Source: Leidyana gryllorum EB-2025a
Lineage: Eukaryota > Apicomplexa
Assembly (NCBI GenBank): GCA_048772705.1
Contig: JBLWGC010000173.1
Coordinates: 62,001-126,000, forward strand
Length of the DNA stretch: 64,000 nucleotides
Direction of reading: 5' to 3'
Both the position numbers and the translations under genes were made by a program. The notes under the pieces were generated by a model that did not search any database, was not told where the DNA came from, and worked only from the letters and a program-made list of their open reading frames with translations. This document shows, piece after piece, positions 21,717 to 32,641 of this stretch; the stretch's first letter is position 1; each line of letters begins with the position of its first letter.

Positions 21717-23525
21717 TCACTTCGCACGCTTCTCGGCCCTGCTGCTGTTAAACAACAGCCCAATGCATTCCATCTTGGTTTGCATAGAGCCCTCCCAACA
21801 TTCGGGATACTCCGCCTCTGGCATCGGCCAGTGAGCTTCGGCCAACAGAACCCGCGACATCTGTTTCCGGACTTCGGTGCAAAATCCCGCTGTTCGTTGA
21901 CCAGCGTCTCCTGTCCAGGGTGCTGGAGGCAAACACTCTCGAAGCCAGTACACGTCCAGCGTAGTGGGGCGCACCTGGGCAGCAGAATACAATCGATAAA
22001 CACACGTGTGCACTTTGGTCATAACTTACATTGGCCAACATCAGAGGAAGGGTCCAGATAAGCGGCATTATGTCGTAAGACAAACTGAACTGGGGGCATC
22101 GATATATCAGGACTGCAGTGGCGGATGGGAAATAACGATCTTTAGGCGGGTCAATGAAGCTCACCGACGGGCGAAACTGGACGCAACCCAATGAAGGCCC
22201 CTCTTTTGAGAGGTATTATGTGCTTGCCGCAACTTGTGGTGCCTGCCGGGGTGGAGAATAAGTGTCACAGAGTCATTCTTTGGAGCTTTCGCTTTACCTT
22301 CTGGGAAGACGAAAAGTGGTGGGGTTTGGCGGGTGAATCTGGAGGCCGGTTCGAGTCTGTCTTGATCGGCGAAGGTCTTTTCGTAGGCGATGAACTTCTT
22401 GAGTTCTTCTGATACTTTGGCAGTTCCAGTCCCACTAAGATACTCCTCGACTGACAACTTCCAGATCTCATCTTGTCGAGCCCCCAAGACTCTTATGGTA
22501 CGTTCTCTGCAGCAGCGTCTCTGGTGAGTGCGCGTTCAGCAGGACGCCCTTACCTATCTTCTTTGGACTGGCGATTCAAGAATACGCAATTGAGTGAGCG
22601 GGCACAGGGGCCGATCAAGGGGTGATCAAACAAAGAACTCTGGAAGGGAATTTGATGTTTCACTAGGGTCTGTGTGATTACCTTTGCAAGGAAAGAAGGA
22701 TACAACTTGGTTATAAAGAATAGAGTGTCCACAATGGAGATGTGATTACTGACAAATGTCTTGGTGCTGTACTGCTTCTTTCTATCCTCATCAGCCAAGG
22801 GCTCTAGCAGGAGTGCATCCTTGTCGTTTGCATCAAAGTCAAAGTTGGTGTTGAGAACCTTCCATTCTCGGACCGTCCAGACCCCTAAACATCGATATGA
22901 GATGTGACTGGTGCAGACTTGCTTACCCAAGAACCATGATTCTAACCAGCAGTGCAGCACTACCAACACCCGAAGAGTTTTCCTGGAGAGAAAGAAGAAG
23001 TTAGTGAGAAGTCCAGTTTAGCGCCGTCGATCTTACATGAACCATTGTTGACGTTTCTGATCGCGCATGACTCGGGCGGAGGCATTGCGATGCATAACCT
23101 CATCAAAATCTCGTAGGGTGACATCGAGGGTACATTTCCCGGCGAATATCTCTGTACATAATCAGCTTCTCAGCAGGCAGAGTGCGAGTCAACCGGCACT
23201 TACGGAGAACTATCACATTGGATACTGCCACGGCGAAAAGTAGCGGGAGTCGGAGGGGATACTGATGATCCAAGTTCAACGATTTCGAGTTGGTGCTGCG
23301 AGTGAGACTTACGACTGTTAAGCCTCCGAAGCAGAGCCAAATGAAGTCCGAGTCCGTAAGGTCGAAGTCCAGCCGGTCATTGGCTTTATACTTGTCTCGT
23401 TGTTCCGCGGTGAGTTCGTTTCTGAATTTACGCCGTACGGATAGGAAGGTCCGCAGGCCGATGAAGAACCACAGAACCGCAGCCAGGTAGTAGATGGCTA
23501 GCAGCCGGGCCAGGAGCTGCATCAT
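21717..23525 (-). CDS. Lysophospholipid acyltransferase (PlsC family)
   Basis: A membrane acyltransferase of about 490 residues, probably of the LPCAT/AGPAT type. Exon 1 starts with a transmembrane helix (LARLLAIYYLAAVLWFFIGL); a second hydrophobic segment follows across the next intron. The catalytic HX4D motif is in SNHISIVDTLFF. The third motif, PEGT, is assembled across a 54-base intron to give FVFPEGTTSCG, followed by KRGAFIGLRPVSPV, as in the family. Later exons hold PLIWTLPLMLA and a C-terminal soluble segment ending SRAEKRAK. The intron near 22020 carries a perfect CACACGTGTG. Translation starts with two methionines at 23525, separated by six T:A pairs from the stop of the upstream channel gene on the same strand. 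Expected substrate: lysophosphatidic acid or another lysophospholipid. Confidence 0.88.
22001..22010. promoter_or_regulatory. CACACGTGTG palindrome inside an acyltransferase intron
   Basis: A perfect copy of the 10-mer inside an approximately 55-base intron of the acyltransferase gene. It could form an RNA hairpin in the intron or be a protein-binding site; the sequence cannot decide. Confidence 0.3.
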
Positions 23526-23531
23526 TTTTTT

Positions 23532-26500
23532 CTACGTGTTAGCATTCATGTAAAACATCCCAATAAGGTGCTTCGGACAAGCTGACAAAGCGAAAAGCCT
23601 GTCTCCAGGCTTCAGAGGCATTGTGGGTGGTGGACAACTGATGATGAGTTCGTCGGCTTCATTTCCTCGCAGATGATCAATTGGATTGGCTGCAATAATA
23701 GGGCATGGTCTCGATGTGTGGTGTGTGTAATACTCACCATTAATGGATTGCACTCGTATCTGACGCCAGACAGCGAATATTAGTTTCAATTCTACCTTCA
23801 TTAAATAGGCGTACACATCCCGAAAGAGCGTCCCCTCTCGGTCGAATAGCTTGGGAATATTTATCAGTGACAATGGTGACTGCACACGATACCGGGCCAT
23901 CTCGGGGTGCTGGTCCCGAGAGTCAACCAGCTCTGCCAATGGACTGAACGCGCCCTGCACAAACAACAACACTGTATATCCGAAAAGGGGATCGAAAAGG
24001 CAACACTTACGTCCACAAAGTGCTCTATGAGAGTCGAATCAATCGCATATCGACTTATTGGTAATCCATAACCAATCAATGGATATGCCATTTCTCGAAG
24101 CCACAGCCGCCCAGCTCGATACTCGGATTGCACAGCGTAATGAGAAAAGTCCATAGGATTCGCACCAACACTATACTTCCCTCCCATCTGATCTTTGGAC
24201 ACCTCACGTCCACCCTCAGCTGCCCACTCTGCATTGTCAGGTTGATCCTGGATCGCCATGTGGGTCATCAAAGTACTCCTTCTCAGTCCGTCATGCCTTC
24301 CAACGTTCCGGAAAGCACTCAACAAGAACACATCACGAGCACTGTTCAAGAACTCAATGTTCTCTCTCTGTTGGAGAAGGCAATGAAGAGTGTGTGGCTT
24401 GAGTTCTGCTGTTGTCTCACCTCTTGGAGCTCCGTGATTATCAGAGGCACACGGAATGACTGGTGATATTGAGTCGCAACACTGCGTCTGAGATTCTTGA
24501 CCCCACTGGGACGATACCCAGATCCAGCTGGGCCTCGAGGGGACAATGCTGCCGCCAAAGCAGCCAAGTCAGCGCTAGCTGTCTCGTTGGACATCAGAGT
24601 CGCTTGATCGATCGCTTGACGAACATTCTCGACTTCAATATTCGAAAGATACTCATTCACTCGCGAATAGAGGGCGAACAGTTGTTGTCTGACCAGTATA
24701 ACGTGATTATCCCGAGGAGCTGTGGACCCGGAGTAGCCGTTCTCGAGCCCCTCAAACGCGTGATGACACGATAGGATAACTATACTGTCAGCCAAGAGTG
24801 CCCCAGCATTCTTGAGATCATCAATACTCAATGGTGATCCATGCAGCCATACACAAGTTTCCGCGTATGGCTCCAGCTCATGTGCCCACCGCCCGAATGC
24901 TGGAGCGTCATTCGCCGCTAAAATGAGGACATTAGCCGGCCTCGAAGCCGCAATGGCCGCCAAGAAAACTGGTAAGTCACCGGGCCAACCGCAAACCAGA
25001 ATCAATGGTTTCAAATCCGATCCCACACTGCTGTCACTGTCCGAGCGACTGCCCAAGTCGAAGGCTTCAACAGCCGAATTCACCTCTCGGATCACGGCGT
25101 CATCTTTAGTCGCCAATACCGTAGAAGATGTTTTCCGACTGATATCGGCGGTTTGGTGCTGCACAAAGAACTCAACAATGGTAGCGATTTCGGGAAACGA
25201 ACAAACTCACCGTGGCTGCCTCTCTCGAGGGTGCGCTGGAACTCGACGATGATATACTCGACCTCGCGCTGTCTTTACTCTCGTGTCTGGTGCTGTGTCC
25301 GTATGCAACTTGCACAGCGCGGCGGGCGCTTTCGGCATGTTCAGTGGTTTGGTGGAGAGACTCAATAAATTGAGAGAAGGCGTGGCGCAGATCGTCTGGG
25401 CTTCTGAGATTACGAGCGTGAAACTTGGCCTCGGTGTCAGCCATGGTACCAGTGATATTGAAAGTGGCCGATCTGATTATTTTCTGTACAGCTGAGAGAG
25501 AGTTGGATAAGACGACTCCAGCCAGAGGGATTGTACCCTTTCTTCTCATCTCGGCTCCAATATTGTATCCAACTGGGTTCATATAGAACTTTTTGTCTAT
25601 CGATACCAACCCAATCAGGAATAACTCATATCGCCGATAGATCATTCTCGCCGCCAGTGTGAAATCCACTCCCTGCATACTCTCCGGGAACTCTAATCGA
25701 TACACCTGGAACTGGAGACCTCGGAAGAAGTAATAAAAGTTTAACTCATCTTGCATCTCCCGTTGCTCTTCGAGGGTGTGATCGAGTTCGGTCACCGAGG
25801 GCGGGGCGGTCTGACGATTGTCCCGAGGTGTGGGTGAAAGTGGATCCGCCGGAGGCGTCTGATTGTTTCTCTTACGCCACTTCCGGAGGTGAGCTCGAAT
25901 GGTCGACTCCCCCACGGCGTCGGATCCCGCAGATGAAGAAGGCACTCGCTGGCGAGCAGCGGGGTGGCCTCGAGACATCCGAGAACCCATGTCCGAAGGC
26001 GCGGCCTGGATCATACTTCCCGCTGGGCGCGGAGAAGCGCGACCGACCACTCTGGAGCCGCCTGCACGAAGGTCTCTTTGGTGTTCATAGTTACGAAGGG
26101 CGATTATGTGTGCGTCTCGATCCATGCGATCTGTGACCGGCACTTTAGTTGGGGTCTGACTGGCCATAGCCGCGTCAGGCGACAGGAATCTTTGAGTGCG
26201 AGGGCCACCTGGCGGTGAAGGGACTCCTGGGGTCTCCCAATTGCTTTGAGAATGGGGAGGCGGGGTGGTAAGGGAAGACTCGGGAGCTCCCATGTCTTCG
26301 TCTTCGCTCTGCGCTGTACTTCGGAACACATTTGAGGGGAATTTCGGCATTTTGAACGTGGCATAATTGAGTCGTTTGCGCAGACGAGCTCCAGCAGCTT
26401 TCTGTTTGGCCTCTCTTCTACGGCGGATTATATCGAAAAACTTGACAAATAGGGTATCATCGCTGGGGGCGTGGAAGAGGTTGAAGATGAGTGGGAGGAA

Positions 26501-29132
26501 ACCAGGACAACCGTTGGCACTCTTGGCGAGGCATTTGAGCTTCAGATGCTCGAAGCTCACTATGTGGTAAGCGCCGATCTCGTGTGTCAGTTCACTGTAA
26601 CTTCCATGGGCCAATTGGACCGAGATCGGAACATTTGGCCAACACCACGGCTGTGCTTTTGTGACCTTCAAGAAGACACGTTGGTCTTCATCAATCAACC
26701 TTTGAGTAGACTCGGAGTTGGAAAAACCCCCTCCGCCATGACAGCGGCAGGAAGCAAAGGGAGAAGAGCCACCTTTCGGATCGGCCATGATGATAACACA
26801 TCTTGCCAAGCCACAGTAAAGCTGCAGCTCTTCACTTCGTGGACATTGCTGACTGACACATATTGATGTCGTCTTGCTTCGCGTTGCGTCTTGGACCAAA
26901 GACTTGAAGGATTCTGCCACAAAGGGTGTCACTACTAATATATGCCGAATACTCCCTGGCAACGTTCCATTCACGTTGTGGATGAGAATGGCTAATTGGC
27001 GTGGTCGGATCTTCCCGTAGATAAAGATAAAGTCGCTGTCCAACGATGGCATGCGTCCAACGACCACTGGCGGGGTGTGGAAAGCAGTAAGGAGACGTTG
27101 CACGTGGTAAGGGAAAAGAATAAAGCCTCCGAGGATCGCAGCGCTTGTAATATACCTCGCCAGCCGCGTTTCCGGGGAGTAGTCGCCGTAACCCACTGTA
27201 GTCAGCGTGACAACTGAGTAATATATGTAGTCCAGAATTGAGGTAAATCCGATGTCCGGCTGCGGAGCCTCCACCACGTACATGAAGCACGCGAACGTTA
27301 GGATAAACACCGCCGTGTCCACCAGCAATCCTATAATTATCAGCTTCACGGAGCCAACAAAGGAGAAAGCATTGCCAATCAATGACTCCAAACGGAACAA
27401 GCGGAATAATCGAAGAGGCCCAAACTGAAAAAGATAACGATGAGTGCGAGTGCGAGATCAGATCAGAGATGGACACGGAAACACACAAACACCCAAACAT
27501 CGAACTCAACCAACAGATCGGTCGTGAGATCGCCACTCCACCAAAATCCATCGATCTCAAAAAGAATGGTCCACTCACCGTCAAGCTGTAAGCCGGATAC
27601 GTCCGCGCACTGAGATACTGGATGGTCGCTTGGCACACAGGGAGGGTCAATATGTCAATGAAGGTCGGAAACGAGAGGAAGAAGCGCCCCTTCTGAGGCG
27701 CGGTCATGAGGGAGAGGACGAAGTCAAGTGTTAATTGGATTTGGAAGATTGTCTCTAATTCGTAGAAGAACCTGGGCAAGGTGGACAAATCCCAGGGACC
27801 GCGGTAGGATGGCCTTGTCATACTCTCCAATCCCCAGATCAGCAAGGAGGACCAAACCAGATTGCGACACACGATACTGATACTGAATGGACCTGATTCC
27901 ACAAATTCTTGACCTTTCCGTCGGACTCTCTCATGGAAACTCAGCAGCCTCTCCATCATACTGATCTTCATGTACTCGTTCTTCATATCGGCATCTCGCA
28001 ACGCTTGCCAATCACTTTCACTGAACATCCGCCCTGCGTCTGCCACACCCATAACCCCTCCACTGCGTCCACCCCCACGCTTCCCCCCTCCTCCTGGGTG
28101 CTCTTCTTTAATACCAGGCAAACGCGTGGACCGCCGCAGACGCGCCTCCAATAGAGGATTGTGATGCGGCAGCCCTGGTGATAAAGCCAGCACATCCGGC
28201 TGACTAATCGCGTGCAAAACATGATGGAAGTCCCCCTCCGAATTTGGCTGGAAACTCGTTCGCCTCGTCAGGCCGCGTCGAGCTGTTGTAGAATTTAAGG
28301 CGGGCTGGAGATCGTTCATGTGCGCCAGCTCGTCCGTCGTGGTATGTCGTCGCTCATCAGTCAGCGGAGGTTGCCGTCCCTGACTGCTCCAGACGAGCAG
28401 CGGGAGACCCCCAGTCATCTTACGACTGACGGGCGTCCGCACTCCCCCTAAGGGGGACGTCCGTCTTCTCATAGGGGGGAGTCCAGATCGCGCCCAACCC
28501 GCTTCGCTCTCTGGTCTCTTCCGTTGAGTGTTCGCGTCCGTGACAGGAAGCGCAAACTGATGTTCCAGTTGTCGGCGCCCACGTCTTGACAGGAATACCC
28601 AATATCTACCAGCCGCAGCCAGCGGTGCAACAATCAGCCATACTGCTAAAGTTGTCACCAGATATAGACCGATCCCCAGCATCATGTATCGGAAGGTATG
28701 AGACTCATTCCACCGGCTGACTTGGTAACAGGAGAGGATCATATAGGCAGACCAGACCAAACATAAGGTTGGCACGATGGCCTTCTGCAAGAAGCGACCG
28801 ATAGTAGCAGGATGCCACTTGGACCTCGATTGGCCGAGCTTTGGGCCACCCAACAAGAGTTTCGGTATCTTGAAGCCCCCCGGACGGGTGCCCGGCGCCC
28901 GTGGACTCCATGCGAATCTGAAAGCGCACGTGTGCGAAAGGATATGATTGGCTTACCCCGCAGTGAGGGTTGGTGGGTCCACTTCATTAGAATCGGCTCG
29001 GGCATCGGGGCTTAAGTGATCTCGTACTTCGTTAGCGGCCGACCCGTCATCGCTATCGGCGAAGTCTCCAGCATTGCCGGGGTGGGGCTGAAATTGCGAA
29101 TAAGCTCCACCACCTTGCAAGCCCTGCTCCAT
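23532..29132 (-). CDS. BK/Slo-type calcium-activated potassium channel
   Basis: A large-conductance K+ channel alpha subunit of about 1,750 residues. The N-terminus (MEQGLQGGG...) is followed by a 39-base intron (28918-28956), then hydrophobic segments (IVPTLCLVWSAYMILSCYQV; YLVTTLAVWLIVAPLAAAG). A Ser/Arg/Gly-rich insertion of roughly 250 residues precedes the helices around SIVCRNLVWSSLLIWGLESM. The pore has the filter TVGYGD (about 27176-27200) after LDYIYYSVVTLT. Two RCK regulatory modules follow, the first beginning near KIRPRQLAILIHN and the second near LKPLILVCGWPGDLP. Serine/proline-rich linkers separate them, and a TrkA-C-like end contains LKPGDRLFALSACP. It probably opens in response to cytosolic calcium or voltage. 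The stop at 23532 is six bases before the acyltransferase ATG, and the start is 15 bases after the ERCC1 stop, so three same-strand genes are nearly contiguous. Confidence 0.88.
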
Positions 29133-29147
29133 GTCCTGTTTTTTGGG

Positions 29148-29843
29148 TCAACCTCCATTTTGGAAGAAAGGACTATCGACTAGGGATCTTATCGCATTGG
29201 CTTTCTTTTCGCCGATGCCCAGGACATCAGTTAGATCACTCACGGGTGCCTTGGGATGGGAAATGGATCTCAAGAAATAAAGAATGCTCACCAACAAAAC
29301 TCGTCTGAGGGTTCCGAAACGTTTGAGGAGCATGATGGCATCGCTTCTGGATATGGTGGGTATGGTGGTTAGCATTTGAATGGCCCGTTCAAGGGGTGGT
29401 AGTCTGTCAAGCTTGGGTAGCAGGAAATCTGCAGCTCCTTTGTTCTGGTAAATCTTGAATGCCTCGATGATCCTTGCGCATTCCATTGAGCTCCATCCGC
29501 AAAAGAGGATGGCTTTGAACTTGAAGCAGAGTCTGGTGATGTCCATCAACCATTGATTGGCTTCTACATTGTCGACTAAGCAGACAAGTACGAGTGTATG
29601 GAATTTGTTGTAGCACTGGACCAATCTGCTGCGTAAATAGTTCTGACGATCCCTTTTGTGGTATTCGATCGATATAAACAAAGCTCCTCGGCTGGAGGTG
29701 AATCGGTAGTCGGCAATGTCGTCAGCTACAAAGCGATAAGGTACTTGTCTCAAGTATCGTATGAGAGGGTTGTCCTTCTGTCGTTCATTGATGTCTAACA
29801 AGTCTCCGCTCCCAGCTCCACTTTGGATGACTTCGGGTGACAT
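29148..29843 (-). CDS. ERCC1: ERCC1-like DNA repair protein
   Basis: The non-catalytic partner of XPF in nucleotide excision repair and crosslink repair. The short form here has about 217 residues. The N-terminal nuclease-like domain shows NPLIRYLRQVPYRF, DYRFTSSRGALFISIEYHKR, LVLVCLVDN and KAILFCGWSSMECARIIEAF, which align in order with ERCC1 and lack a catalytic GDXnERKXXXD motif, as expected. A 42-base intron removes VSILYFLRSISHPK and joins LRRVLL to APVSDLTDVLGIG. This gives a tandem helix-hairpin-helix C-terminus ending LVDSPFFQNGG. The protein lacks the long N-terminal XPA-binding extension of animals. It diverges from the next plus gene across 45 bases. Confidence 0.86.
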   Translation of the reverse strand: MSPEVIQSGAGSGDLLDINERQKDNPLIRYLRQVPYRFVADDIADYRFTSSRGALFISIEYHKRDRQNYLRSRLVQCYNKFHTLVLVCLVDNVEANQWLMDITRLCFKFKAILFCGWSSMECARIIEAFKIYQNKGAADFLLPKLDRLPPLERAIQMLTTIPTISRSDAIMLLKRFGTLRRVLLVSILYFLRSISHPKAPVSDLTDVLGIGEKKANAIRSLVDSPFFQNGG

Positions 29844-29888
29844 TCAAGATTCAGTCTTCAAAAAGGCATCTTTTGTTGTTGGTCCAGA

Positions 29889-31151
29889 ATGGCCAATCGT
29901 CCTCCACGTCGGGTGATAGCACGGGCCCGCGATGTGGAAGTTGACCCCTTTTACAATTGTTTGGAGGCGGTGCCCCGGATTCGGTTCTTCTCGGCGACGG
30001 ACAGATTGTTCAGTGATTTTGGTTTGACGCTGGCACTCTTTGACATCAATCCGTTGGAGTGCGCTGATGACAATGAGCGCAGTGCCTCGATACGGGATGG
30101 TTTGATCCAAGTTTTACGTCTTAACGATAGTTATCTATTGCCCAAAGAGGCTGCGTGTGCTGCTGACACCTCTGGCTCGTCGTTTGTACAGAAGACTATG
30201 ACGGCTGAGGCGGATGTCTATGACGTAGTAGCGGTTGACAAGAGCCAACAAGAGGCCGCGACTGACGCCAGCGAACGTTTAGAAAGAGCTGTGCGGTTTG
30301 TTGATGAGTACCGGAGTGTCATGTTATTGCTGTGTCCAGTTTTGCCCTTAAAGACGCTGCGAAGTCCCAAGGCTCGTCCCCTCATGGGCGCCGCAATAGG
30401 TTTGACGGCAACCGAGGGAGAGATCGAGATCCGATGGACATTCTCCAAGCTTCAAGCTTTGGGCTTTGAACTCAAACTGAGAGAGGCCTTCGAGGCCGTT
30501 TTCATGCATCGCATCATTGCCGAGTGTCTGTTTCTCGAGGATTTGCGTGTTGCGCGTCTGGGACGCGAGGGCTTTATACGAAGTGTGCGTGAACGTCGTT
30601 TCGTGTCCGTGGTGTGCCGCAACATGATACACTTCCCCAAGACGATGGTCGAAGTTGTTGGCAACTATGAAGGCGGCGAACGGCATTACAACTTGGGCAG
30701 TACAGAGGGTGTAGTACAGCACATTGTAACTTGTCAATGCAGATCACGCACAATCAAAATGCTTCGAGCCCACCACCAAGGGCGCAAAGATCTCGCGACG
30801 AAAGCTCAGCCGCCGGGAGGAGTGGTGAAGAATACTGTCACTGAGCGATTAGACGCTTTGCGCAGACGGAAAGAGCTCCTGCAAGAGTCCGGGAACACCG
30901 AACGTTTACGCGCGCTACTGGAGGAAGAGAAACAGCTCATCGCCGAAGCGGAGGAACTAATCAAAGAAGAGGAGGAGATGCCCGAACCTTTCGTGTGGTC
31001 ATTCTACGCCATCTCATTGGCTTCGCTTGACCGGCAGCTCCCAAAATTACTCGTGGGGGTGGACAAGCAAGTCGGTCTTATACTGCGAGAGGAGGCGGCT
31101 TGCGAGGAGCTGAAAGCTAAGCTGCGCTGTCGGGTGAAATATGCAGCATAA
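29889..31151 (+). CDS. Unrecognised 420-residue protein with C-terminal coiled coil
   Basis: An intronless protein. Residues 1-90 are mixed alpha/beta (FFSATDRLFSDFGLTLALFD). Residues 130-200 include a hydrophobic core (YRSVMLLLCPVLPLKTL) and MGAAIGLTATEGEIEIRWTF. Residues 200-270 are strongly helical (LREAFEAVFMHRIIAECLFL). Residues 305-345 form a coiled coil (LDALRRRKELLQ; LLEEEKQLIAEAEELIKEE), followed by a last folded stretch (FVWSFYAISLASLD). There is no signal peptide or clear transmembrane span. I do not recognise the family. The ATG at 29889 is the first in frame. The following KH gene starts 36 bases after its stop on the same strand. Confidence 0.7.
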   Translation: MANRPPRRVIARARDVEVDPFYNCLEAVPRIRFFSATDRLFSDFGLTLALFDINPLECADDNERSASIRDGLIQVLRLNDSYLLPKEAACAADTSGSSFVQKTMTAEADVYDVVAVDKSQQEAATDASERLERAVRFVDEYRSVMLLLCPVLPLKTLRSPKARPLMGAAIGLTATEGEIEIRWTFSKLQALGFELKLREAFEAVFMHRIIAECLFLEDLRVARLGREGFIRSVRERRFVSVVCRNMIHFPKTMVEVVGNYEGGERHYNLGSTEGVVQHIVTCQCRSRTIKMLRAHHQGRKDLATKAQPPGGVVKNTVTERLDALRRRKELLQESGNTERLRALLEEEKQLIAEAEELIKEEEEMPEPFVWSFYAISLASLDRQLPKLLVGVDKQVGLILREEAACEELKAKLRCRVKYAA

Positions 31152-31187
31152 AAGGGTAGAGGGAAAAAAACGTTCGAAAACCTCCAT

Positions 31188-32507
31188 ATGGCTGGCTCCC
31201 ACCCAGATATCGGTGGCTTATCACGGGCACCTAGTCCGCGCGTCGAAGCCCTTTCCTCCAGCATGATGGAAGCAAAACCTGATACCGCTTGGACCAAGCT
31301 CCTCATCAATAACGGAGTCATTGGAACCCTAATCGGAAAGAATGGTAAGGCTCACACCCATCTGCCCTTTTCCACACCCCCTGTCAGGCGGGACAATCAA
31401 CGCGATTCGGACACAAACGGGCTGCAATGTCAAGGTATCCACCGCCGGTAAGTCTTGAAAGCAGCGAGGCGTCTCGCGAAACGGTGTGTGTGTAGGATGC
31501 TTCTACCCGGGAACCCTGGATCGGGTCGTCGTCCTGAGCGGACCCATGCAAGCGCTCGAACAAGCTATTGTTTTCATCTTAGTAAGCCACAAGTCTGGTT
31601 CGAGCCCTTTGGTCACACCCGCTTCCTCGTTCAGACCGCCTTAAAAGATTCACCCCAACAACACATGGCGTCCGACAGCGTAGGTTCGGGTGGAGCTATC
31701 AAGAATGGACTCGAATTCAAATTCGTTGTCCCGAACTCTACTGTGTCGCTGATCATTGGCAAGGGAGGTGGCCGCATTAACCATTTACGCGAGACTACCG
31801 GAGCGAAGATTCAGATTTCGTCGCGCGAAACCACCAGCCGAATGGAGACTGAACGACTCATCATTGTTTCTGGCGACTTCGACCATGTCCGAACAAGTGC
31901 CCTTCTCATAGCGCAAGTCATCCAGGAAGACGCCGCTTTGCGAGATTTCATGCACATCTCCTACCCACCTAGAACCGAGAGCATTCAAGTGAGCGAGCCC
32001 GCCGCGCTGCCCGGACTCTCATTCGCTTCGCAGACCTCCCCTCCTCGTGGACCCGCCTCCCCATACGCTGGATATGGACTCGCTTCTCCAGACAACGCTG
32101 GGTTCTTGGTACCACCTGCCGGCCATATGTCCACGGCGTCAGTGATGGAGATATACTCCGAAATATACCTCCAGATCCCTGACAGCTACGTGGGGTCCCT
32201 TGTGGGCCGCAATGGGCTGCACCTCACTGAAATTAGGACGACCTCTGGGGCGCGGGTATCCATAAGTCAGCGAGGCGAACTCGTACCTGGTAAGTGTGGT
32301 GACATGTGTCGTGCTCCCCGATGATGTGTGTATCCTTCCTTACTCTGACTGACTGATTCTCATTTTTGGTCCACAGGTACTCAGGACAGGCTGGTTACCG
32401 TGGCTGGCGCGATACGCAGTGTTCACGCCGCCCACATCCTCATCATGCAGCGGCTGGCGGAACTACAGGAGCAAAACCAACAACGCCCTGAATCCTTGCA
32501 ACACTGA
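31188..32507 (+). CDS. Triple KH-domain RNA-binding protein (PCBP/Nova type)
   Basis: A poly(C)-binding/Nova-like protein of about 370 residues with three KH domains. KH1 (WTKLLINNGVIGTLIGKNG) is split by a 45-base intron in its GXXG loop and continues TINAIRTQTGCNVKVS. KH2 has FKFVVPNSTVSLIIGKGGG and INHLRETTGAKIQIS. KH3 has YLQIPDSYVGSLVGRNG and LTEIRTTSGARVSIS, finishing after a roughly 90-base intron with RLVTVAGAIRSVHAAHILI. The GXXG loops (GKNG, GKGG, GRNG) are intact, so RNA binding is expected. A Pro/Ser/Gly linker separates KH2 and KH3. The start follows an A7 run by 17 bases. It probably regulates splicing, stability or translation; the target is unknown. Confidence 0.9.
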
Positions 32508-32641
32508 TCATCATCATACTTTCTCTTTACTAACACACTCACCGCCGCCTATTGACCCAACCCACAACCCGCCGCCCGCCTACCTTTTATTCATCCTGCC
32601 ACCAATGAGAGAGAGCCCAAATAAAAACTAGCCACATCCCC

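Noticed and set aside
27382-27591. Plus-strand 69-codon frame rich in Glu/Asn/His
   Set aside because: It spans an intron of the potassium channel gene on the opposite strand and has no other support.
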